Made by a program: the position numbers and the translations under genes. Below, piece by piece: positions 23,501-29,207 of a DNA stretch of 29,207 bases. The stretch lies in NCBI GenBank assembly GCA_902464175.1, contig CABQHZ010000011.1, positions 1 through 29,207 on the forward strand, read 5' to 3'. The notes beneath the pieces were generated by a model, which had not been told where the DNA came from, did no database searches, and worked only from the letters and a program-made list of their open reading frames with translations. The stretch is from an uncultured Collinsella sp. GTDB lineage: Bacteria > Actinomycetota > Coriobacteriia > Coriobacteriales > Coriobacteriaceae. Numbering within the stretch: position 1 is the stretch's first letter; every line of letters begins with the position of its first letter.

Positions 23501-26500
23501 CGATATAGCCGTTGCCCCTGCTCATCGAAGAGCCAGTGATGAGCTTGCCGTCGATGGCAGCCCGGGTAACATCGTCAGCCGCGGTCATGGCAAAGGTGAA
23601 CTTTTCCTCAGCATCGCGGCCGGCAACCACCTTGGTCACGGACGGAGTATAGGTTGCCGCCTCGGTGACCGTATAGGTGTTCTTGAACTTGACCGTCGCG
23701 ACACCGGTGGACGTCGCATCCGACGGGTAGATCCACTGGCCCTCGAGCTCGTCCTTGCCATCGTCACCCGGCTTGCTTACGGATGTCGTGACCCTGAGCG
23801 TGCCGTCGCCGTTATCCGCCACGACAGCCTTAACCGTATGAACCGTCTTGTCGTACGTATAACCCGCCGCCTTGTCGTCAATCTCGCTCACCGTATAGGT
23901 GAACGTCTTGCCGGCATCATTCTGATTGAAGATCAGCCCACCCGCAGGTGCCAAACTTACGGTCTTGAGAGCATCGGCCTCGACATTTGCGGTCTCAAAG
24001 ACCTTGCCATTCGTGGAAATGCCAACCTTGCTGGCAGATGTCTCGTCAGCAGGCTTGACGATATAACGGAACGTGCTCTTAGGCGAGCCAAAAATGGTCG
24101 CGTCCTTGGGATACGTCAACGTCTTCTCGATCCACAGGCCGCCAGCGGCGCCATAGTCGAGACTTGCCGTGTAACGGTTCACAAACGAGACAGTAGGCGT
24201 CGTGGCGCCGGCCTCACTTGCATCGTACTGCTGCACGTAAGTATGCGAATCTTGCTTGAGCTGGACAATCTTTTCGTCCGTCAGCGCGCTCGCGTCGGCG
24301 CCGGCGCCCAGCAGCTCCGTCACACCCGCACCCTTGAGCACGGTCGTCACGGTGTAGAGCTTGGCAGGGTCGTTCTTGCGCGCAAGGACCTTAACGAGCA
24401 CGATGGCATCACCCGTGTAGCTGGTGTCACAGGCGTAGCCGGCAGCCGCAGGCTGGTTCTCTTGGATGCGATAGGCAAACGTATGGCCCAGATCCTGCTC
24501 CGTGAGGTCGCGGGCAAAGAGCTTCTCTTGCCCGCTTGCGCCCACCACGGCACCGGATACGCTGGCTCCCGCCGCCGTATTGGACAGGCTGGCCTCGGAG
24601 CCATCGACCGATGTCTGAACGCCGTTGTACCAAAGGCCCGTCACGGCAAAGGTAAACTGGCCCGCGGTAGAGGCGCGACCCTCAAGAGTCTTGCTCACCG
24701 TCACGCCATCAAAGGTGCCCGATGCACGGTACGCGTTGGTAAAGGCAGCCTTGTCGGTTACGATCTTGTCCGCATCGGAGGCACCGGTGTTGGCGTAGGT
24801 CACGCTCGACACGCGTAGCTTGCCCGCGTGGTTGCCCGACTCGTCCAGATCGGTCACCACAACGGTCGCGCGGGCGGTGTGCTTGTCCATGGACATGCCC
24901 GCCTGGCCATCCTGCGCAGCATTCTCGGTGATGTTGAAGCTAAAGGTGCCCGCGCGATTGAACGTCACGGTCGGAGCAGCTTCGGTGCCAAAGGAGAACG
25001 AGGCCACGCGTCCCGACTCGGGCGCGCTAGCGACAGCCTGGTTGACACCGATGGCAACGGCCCCGTCCTTTACCGCCTGAGCAGTGGTCTTGCCCAAGCC
25101 GGTCACGCTAGCGTCGTCCGTAGCGGCGGTGAGGTTAAAGGTATAGCCCTCGTCCTGGTTCCAGTCACGACCGCTCACGGTCTTTTGGCCCTGCAGGGTC
25201 ACACTCGTGGGCTCTGCGCTATATATATTGGTAAAGGAGGGTGTGACGTTCGTGTCCAGCTGCTTTACCGAGTTGTTTTCTGCGGCCTTGTAGTACTCGA
25301 CCGAGGTCTGGATGCCGGCACCCTTCTTGGCGTTGCGCACCACGGCGTAGTAGACCGACCCGTCGTAGGTCATGCCCGCAACGCTGCCGAGATTCTCAGT
25401 AAACCTGTACACGTAGGCGCGTCCCGCATCCGGCTTGGCGGTATAGGAGATCGCCGGCCACGTCACCGTGCCGTCAGCGTTGTTGCCCACGGTCGCGGTG
25501 TTGCCCTCGGCGTCCTCGGGCATAGGGGCCTTGATGCTCGTGTCGACCTTATCGGGATCGAACGCTGCATTGTCGTCCGCATAGCCGCCCACACGCTCGA
25601 GCTTAAAGCTAAAGGCGTTCTGGGAAAGCGGGAAACTCCCGGCGTTGTCGGTCAGGATCTTTTGAGCATGGATGATGATCTTCGCTTCGTGTGTATCGTA
25701 GTGGTTGGTGAAGGTTGCGACCTTATCGGCAACATCCGTCTTGGTCTCGACACCCGCGTCGTCACACACTTGCTGATACTCCACGCTCGTAACGACCAAT
25801 GCACCGGCGCGGTTATCATCCACCTTGACCGTCGCGGTATAGACGGCAGCGGAGTAGCTTATGCCATCCGCCCCGGCATTGGAGCCGGGAATATCCTCCG
25901 AGATGGTATAGGTGTAGGTACCCGGCTTCCTATAGGTAATATCGCCAAACGTCGCCGGCTGGTCGTTGGTGAGCTCAACCGTCGCCACCGCGCTCTTGGC
26001 ACCTTCGGGCATGGGGGCGCCGTCCTTAGGCGTAAGCTGCACGGTAAAGGAATCGCCATCGGCCCAATCGCGACCTTCGAGCACCTTCTTGGCGCTCAGA
26101 CCGTTTTTGGCCTCAAGTGTTACGCGGTTGGCGCTGTAGTTGTTGGTGAACTCAAGCGTGTTTTCAGCGGGAATCTGTCCGCCCGCAAGCGCGACAATCT
26201 TGCCCTCGATGGTGTTGCCAGTTCCCGACTGCTCCTCGCCACCGACCTTACGTTTCACGAGGCTAAAGCCGGCCGGAAGCACCGACTCGTCAGCAGAGCC
26301 GGTAACAGTGTTAACGATGCTCGCCAGCACGTCACCGTTGGACGCCTCGCCCTTGGTGGTGAGCTCGCTCACGCTATACTTGTCGCCCTGCTTAAGGTCA
26401 TATACGCGAATGGTCTCGCCGGCCTTGATGGAATGGGTGCCGCCGTTCTTGAGCGTAAAGGAGTTGCCCATGGACTTGCCATTCGCATCGAATACGCGTG

Positions 26501-29102
26501 CCTCATAGCCCTCCTCGGACTCCGGCAGGGTGAACTTAAACGTAAAGGTCAGGTCGTTGCCTTTCGCATCCTTAGTGGGCGCAGTAAGACCAGTATCTGC
26601 CGTCACCGTCTTGGTCACTTGCAGACGCGCCGCGCGACGGTCGGCATACTGCACGGCCGTTGCCGTGGTAAAGAGATGATTGAGCTGAAGCGTGCCCAGA
26701 TCGGTGCCATTGGTGGCATCATCGTCTTGATAAAGAGCCATGCGGTTGATGCCCGTATCGGCAAAGATCGTCGCCAGCTTACCGTTGCGCTCGCCACCGT
26801 CCTCGACATAGCGCAGGATGGTCTTGGTGCCCTGCGTCGTCTTGTCATAGCGCATATGCATCAAGTTGTCCGCAAGAGAAGGCGTCACACCCTTGGCAGT
26901 ACTTGTCTGGCCCCATGTCAGGTTTTCCTTGGCATCTGAGCCAGTTGCACTCTGCAGCTTACCCTTAATGTGCGTAAGCGTGTTGTCGATGGAGTCAGGA
27001 GAGCCAAACTGCGCCAGGGAAGCAATCAGCGAACCCGGGCCGCTCATGCTGAGCACACCGTCGCCTTCCTCGCCGGCATCCACATACACACCCGAATCAT
27101 CCACAATCACCTTGGTGATAGTGTTGTTAATCTCATAGCCATCCGGGCTTACAGACTCACGCAGGTAGTACGTACCCTTGGTAAGGGGTTTGTGGTTTAC
27201 CGAATCGAGTGGGAAGCATGCAGCACCCTCAATGTCATACGGATAGGTCATGCCGTTCGCCTTCACGGTGTCATACGGCTCGGCACCGGGCTTGATGGCA
27301 TACGTGCTGGGGCTATTGCCAGTAACGTCCTTGGCCTGGTACAGCTGAAACGTCGCGTCGTTCACGGGCTTGCCCAGGTCGTCAACCTTCTGCACAAACA
27401 GACGGTTCTGAACGTTGGTGAGGTGGATCACCGTAGAGAACTGCCTGTTTATCGTTTGATATTTGACCATAGAGGTGTTGCCGATGGTTGCCCCCGCCAG
27501 AGACGATGCAGTGGTGTGATACACCGCCACGGTATATTCCGCCTCCGACTTGTCCGTCATCATGGCGGCGTACTTCTCGATATCTCCGGGCAGCGACCTG
27601 ACCGTCACCACGTAGTCGCCCTTGGTATCAACATCAAAGACACTCGTGTCCGCCGATTTGGCAGCCTCGACGGCGCCGGCAATGCCGTGTGCGGAGCACA
27701 GCTTATAGCCATTGAGCGGGTTGCCCGTGACCGCCGTCCACGCGTCTTCGCTTGTGTGGTCCTCGCTCGCACCGGTGAGCTTGAGCACGACGGCGAAGGT
27801 CGTACCCGAGCTAATGGGGTTGCCTTTATTGTCTTGCGTATCTTTATCTAGGGAAATAGTCTCCTTAGCGGCCAGATAGCCGCCGTTCAGCCACATGCGG
27901 CTACCCGTCCATGGCTTGCCGTCGGCCGTGGTGACCGTCGTCTGCGGTGCAACCACCACACCACCCGAGCCACTCGTCGCAGCTTGCTTGTACTGCAGGT
28001 GCAGCTCACCCGGCGTTGCAGTGGTCGACGAGGTCAGGCTCGAGCGGTATCCCGCGGGCAGGCCAACTTCTTTGAGTACAAAGTAGTCGTGCCTATCAGC
28101 ATGCTCTTCGTCGAACGAAAGAACAGAACGGTCCGGCTTCAGAAGTACCAGTCGGCCTTTGTCGTCCGTCGTGCCCTGGGCGATAGCCTTGCCCTGCTCA
28201 TTCCAGTCGGCATCGGACCGATATAGCGCGAAAGTTGCGCCCTGGACTGCCTTGCCGTTCTGGTCAACCTTCTCGACCTCGGACGACGGCAGGGTGGTGA
28301 GGTTGAACTTGAGCGACATGTTCGACGCACCCGCACCACGCTCCAGGTAGAAAAAGCTCAGCGTGTGCTTGGTGCTGTCGCTGAAGGTGTTAGGGGAGTT
28401 AATGGAAAAGTTGGAGACATCCGCACCGGCGGCTTCGTACATCGCCCTGATGGTGGTGTCTTGAATGGTCTTTTCGGGATCATTTGCGTTGTCGACATGG
28501 CCGACATGCACGTCGCCGGTGGCGAAGTTGATCTTGAGCGTCGCCTTCTCGTGAATGCCACCCAGATCGCCCACGAGTACGCCATCGATGTACACCCAGA
28601 CGTCGTCGTCACCCGAGAACTCAAAGACCATATCCTCGCCTTTGGTGGTCTTGCCACCGTTAGGCTGGACAAACTCCGTGGTCATGGACATGCCAAAGTG
28701 GTGGTTAAGGTTCGTGCTTCCGTCAACGATCTTTTTGGGCGAGAGCTTATTGCCCTGTTCGTCGAAAACTTTGTAGGCCGAGTCAAAGGGGAAGAATTGG
28801 CCTAGATTGGTTTCGCTATTAGAACTTCCTTTGTATACGCCCGCGGAGTCGTAGACATTAAAGGAGTTCGTCGCGGGGCTATACACGGCATAGTTGCCGT
28901 CAGAACCATACGAGTCGTAAACGTAATAGCCATCCTTAAGCTGGAAAAGGCCCTTCACGTTGTTGTAGACGGCCTTACCATTCTGCTTATCATTATTAAA
29001 GAGATAGGCCAGCGACTCGTCGGCGTACGTATCACTTAAGCCATAGGAGGTATAGGTGCCGGCATTGATTGACGGATAGCCATCTACCAGTGTGTTCTTC
29101 AC
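17553..29102 (-). CDS. Giant fibro-slime/SpaA/pilin-isopeptide adhesin, sortase anchored (MPDTGD), 5' end uncertain
   Basis: About 3849 residues from the GTG at 29102. Residues 1-270 are a fibro-slime-type domain (SGDDDVWVYIDG near 161-180). SpaA-like domains start near 280 and 571 (KVDQNGKAVQGATFALY, KVDDLGKPVNDATFQLY). A DUF7601-like domain starts near 827. About eight Spy0128/FctA-type isopeptide modules (KxLEGRD ... SE ... FTN) run from 1000 to 2275, then two DUF11-like domains (2282-2533), another DUF7601-like domain, one module, a DUF5979-like domain (2800-2913), and six more modules (2917-3777). A Gly/Ser linker, MPDTGD (near 3813), a hydrophobic helix and RRRR close it. Such modules form Lys-Asn bonds that stiffen wall stalks. 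There is no signal peptide; the frame stays open to 29162 and then meets TAA (29163-29165). The 5' end is therefore truncated, frameshifted or decayed. Confidence 0.88.
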   Translation of the reverse strand: MKNTLVDGYPSINAGTYTSYGLSDTYADESLAYLFNNDKQNGKAVYNNVKGLFQLKDGYYVYDSYGSDGNYAVYSPATNSFNVYDSAGVYKGSSNSETNLGQFFPFDSAYKVFDEQGNKLSPKKIVDGSTNLNHHFGMSMTTEFVQPNGGKTTKGEDMVFEFSGDDDVWVYIDGVLVGDLGGIHEKATLKINFATGDVHVGHVDNANDPEKTIQDTTIRAMYEAAGADVSNFSINSPNTFSDSTKHTLSFFYLERGAGASNMSLKFNLTTLPSSEVEKVDQNGKAVQGATFALYRSDADWNEQGKAIAQGTTDDKGRLVLLKPDRSVLSFDEEHADRHDYFVLKEVGLPAGYRSSLTSSTTATPGELHLQYKQAATSGSGGVVVAPQTTVTTADGKPWTGSRMWLNGGYLAAKETISLDKDTQDNKGNPISSGTTFAVVLKLTGASEDHTSEDAWTAVTGNPLNGYKLCSAHGIAGAVEAAKSADTSVFDVDTKGDYVVTVRSLPGDIEKYAAMMTDKSEAEYTVAVYHTTASSLAGATIGNTSMVKYQTINRQFSTVIHLTNVQNRLFVQKVDDLGKPVNDATFQLYQAKDVTGNSPSTYAIKPGAEPYDTVKANGMTYPYDIEGAACFPLDSVNHKPLTKGTYYLRESVSPDGYEINNTITKVIVDDSGVYVDAGEEGDGVLSMSGPGSLIASLAQFGSPDSIDNTLTHIKGKLQSATGSDAKENLTWGQTSTAKGVTPSLADNLMHMRYDKTTQGTKTILRYVEDGGERNGKLATIFADTGINRMALYQDDDATNGTDLGTLQLNHLFTTATAVQYADRRAARLQVTKTVTADTGLTAPTKDAKGNDLTFTFKFTLPESEEGYEARVFDANGKSMGNSFTLKNGGTHSIKAGETIRVYDLKQGDKYSVSELTTKGEASNGDVLASIVNTVTGSADESVLPAGFSLVKRKVGGEEQSGTGNTIEGKIVALAGGQIPAENTLEFTNNYSANRVTLEAKNGLSAKKVLEGRDWADGDSFTVQLTPKDGAPMPEGAKSAVATVELTNDQPATFGDITYRKPGTYTYTISEDIPGSNAGADGISYSAAVYTATVKVDDNRAGALVVTSVEYQQVCDDAGVETKTDVADKVATFTNHYDTHEAKIIIHAQKILTDNAGSFPLSQNAFSFKLERVGGYADDNAAFDPDKVDTSIKAPMPEDAEGNTATVGNNADGTVTWPAISYTAKPDAGRAYVYRFTENLGSVAGMTYDGSVYYAVVRNAKKGAGIQTSVEYYKAAENNSVKQLDTNVTPSFTNIYSAEPTSVTLQGQKTVSGRDWNQDEGYTFNLTAATDDASVTGLGKTTAQAVKDGAVAIGVNQAVASAPESGRVASFSFGTEAAPTVTFNRAGTFSFNITENAAQDGQAGMSMDKHTARATVVVTDLDESGNHAGKLRVSSVTYANTGASDADKIVTDKAAFTNAYRASGTFDGVTVSKTLEGRASTAGQFTFAVTGLWYNGVQTSVDGSEASLSNTAAGASVSGAVVGASGQEKLFARDLTEQDLGHTFAYRIQENQPAAAGYACDTSYTGDAIVLVKVLARKNDPAKLYTVTTVLKGAGVTELLGAGADASALTDEKIVQLKQDSHTYVQQYDASEAGATTPTVSFVNRYTASLDYGAAGGLWIEKTLTYPKDATIFGSPKSTFRYIVKPADETSASKVGISTNGKVFETANVEADALKTVSLAPAGGLIFNQNDAGKTFTYTVSEIDDKAAGYTYDKTVHTVKAVVADNGDGTLRVTTSVSKPGDDGKDELEGQWIYPSDATSTGVATVKFKNTYTVTEAATYTPSVTKVVAGRDAEEKFTFAMTAADDVTRAAIDGKLITGSSMSRGNGYIEQKQTREGLKDGEHDKIDFSTLTFNKPGTYKFAINELAANSGLGEWKYDQHVYTVTVTVTDGGGKLVARADGTTGSEGFIFTNSYKTSTSYELQGGLEIVKTLEGKDLHAGMFGFTVTGEDGASTAKLEALLRADKGKLTVTNDEPEADGASHTGILGGLTFTTNEAGETFTYKVVENNDNKVGYSFDTSYWTVAIAVKKRTDGSPYTVTTVKHFDANKKELSADLKVFNSESGTEEAQVFFTNSYVATGTFEGLTAEKVMDSRDKIEADQYTFDLYAEKADGSLEKMDEGKTQASENGIATVDFGKVHFKLGKTFGGSHELTIDLDSAVNDGVATKRHNADHTTTYSFNLVAKERLANLPDGVRPVDASATCRVLLEVTDDNNGNLTSKVTYRDGTEDGKIVFHNTRDKVKTIGTVAEPSVDIDGQLLSVGDSYVYTINWVNNEADDSGTANVTVTDELPAGVVFEAFEGENADKGAADGQLLTWSLGKQPAGSHGSVRVRVKITEDAVKDAQGAVGTVNNTATVTVGNKSYTGTTTNYVPKKSEIDAQDSTGSGVALGDELTYTIGYKNTESKPATVTITDVVPAGTKFMEFAGDHKDAGSKDNDGKLTWTLADVPAGKEGTVQFKVRVTEDAFKSGGASGNISNQASVTVGNNPAVKTNTTTDEVSDGRLTLSKTVTAAEGITAPNKAFTFKVLLYQADGTTPLTGSFAYAGRPSGTNGTFVSGQIKGGDTIALKAGGSVTVTVPVGAHYEVQELDSKGNLMTSEDGFTVADKANTQKGTVGQATQVGFTNIYSVESTKVENAFKVQKKISGRNWTTSDAFTMTLTAQGEAPMPKGAKDGVSTITLKKDVQVGNFGTIEYAKPGTYTYVIAEQTGDETALTFSKATYRATVTVTDDGAGKLTAETKIAQLTDDAGNAAERTVEAAVFTNTAKTGSLTVKKTVVGGDSQREFGFTVTLTDGDGEPVSGTFGKGENAVAFTDGKATFTLKHGGEKTITGLPVGARYAVTEDAAEGYTTTVDGAAGSKAEGTVTEAGATVAFTNTYGTATEGRDVSTAGLFTKALEGRDWAEGDGFQFTLTGEDGAPMSEGSVDGSKTVSVTAAGTKAGEKVAFDFGPIRYTLDDIKDAGFAEVGGKRVRAKTFTYTVREVRPDDGTAIAGVAYDGHVATMTVTVTDDGSGNLTATTPAIAQASGGDFVNTYTTGLDYSARAGVRLSKTLTGRAMEAGQFAFTVTADDETAAKLGLKTGKDVYTVAAADDGQADFIDLIGGAAKGEVKFTDADAGKTYSFTVAETRLGGEGYTNDTEPCTVTIAPGYDAATGKLTVTTTVAKDGVEVARGEVSTADDATALPAPVTVAFQNSYEASGTLGGEGDVAISATKTLTGRAATAGEFSFSVRDAHGNVVATASNRASGGGEVAALTFSPIAYTTDALEQMAADGTATRADDGSWSIPYTVSEDTAALPAGVTATASSFDITVKVTDDGKGGLDVAVAYPEGSGGTLSFVNGYGTNEATVDLAGTKTLALSQAGLGLTQADIAGKFTFKIEPLDGAPAPVDASGKTVTEATNDAAGNVELGSVTFKQPSDLDDVEADGDGMRAKTFAYRVSESGSVDGVVNDAVASRTLTVKVVEDTRAGTLAAEVLPAEGTPQGKGAFEFTNTYGVGPTPSSVTDQIKVNKKLKGRDLVEGEFEFQLVEISADGSESVAVTGRNAADGTVALDPVTYTAPGTHSYELREVVGTAGGVTYDRATYRVRTTVTDAGNGTLAVKHELADAEGNPTGDDSVTFTNGYEAAPVTLKLGAAKVLKGAELKAGQFSFELKSRDGKVMSTAKNAADGSVTFDALTFKQAGTYTFTVSEVDDGQTHVTYDRAVHKIVVTVSDEAADGSKTGYLSAKVSYEGDANVPPVFTNSYVEEPGTPGTPENPGTPGGGSGGGSDSGSGSGGSKGGMPDTGDRSLPVEALAAMAGIGALSVAGGAALYRRRR

Positions 29103-29207
29103 AAATGAAAGACGTCCAAAGCCGCCAGTGCCACTTCTTCCCGTCCATTTATTAAGGCTCTGTTAGACCAGGATTGACATACATGTGTCCCCACGGTGCC
29201 ATATCGT

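Overview
The window looks like chromosome of a high-GC, gut-type Actinomycetota in the Coriobacteriia, most like Collinsella. The evidence is three sortase substrates with LANTGD or MPDTGD sorting motifs, a short bacterial-type SRP RNA, GC-biased codons with long antisense open frames, and a degenerate-type heterodimeric ABC exporter. The genus is inferred from gene style; no 16S or marker gene is present.

Layout. The last codons of an unrecognised gene end at 68. Positions 96-5480 form a striking surface-protein locus. A wall-anchored FG-GAP/FN3/Ig-like protein (633-4721, minus) lies between two arrays of the same 62-bp hairpin repeat (312-542 and 4877-5291). Outside the arrays are two inverted copies of a ~130-bp hairpin element (96-225 and 5352-5480). 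A small flavodoxin-family gene (minus) follows. Positions 6234-9737 are bracketed by perfect 32-bp inverted repeats. This stretch holds a three-gene operon of unknown function behind a large operator-like inverted repeat, then a solitary AAA/DUF4143-type ATPase gene with paired ACTCAGTATACTGAGT-type palindromes on both sides.

Positions 9915-13625 (minus) encode the two halves of a heterodimeric ABC exporter, divergent from a coiled-coil LANTGD wall protein (13802-14851, plus). Positions 14935-17056 are a patchwork: a ~103-bp direct repeat at each end, remnants of an IS21 IstB helper, an XRE regulator and a small membrane protein, and a second DUF4143-type ATPase with a triple 23-bp-spaced repeat upstream. 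The SRP RNA gene (17360-17464, minus) follows.

The rest is one giant reading frame (17553-29102, minus, about 3849 codons). It encodes a fibro-slime/SpaA/pilin-isopeptide adhesin ending in MPDTGD and a membrane anchor. Its 5' end lacks a signal peptide and is closed by an in-frame stop near the window edge, and its GC content steps up in the C-terminal quarter.

Taken together, the window is mostly cell-surface display (three sortase substrates plus an exporter) mixed with accessory, repeat-bounded modules. The most unusual signals are the 62-bp arrays around the first adhesin, the paired hairpin elements whose arms differ between copies but stay complementary, and the palindrome-bounded ATPase gene. 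No sortase, integrase or intact transposase is visible.
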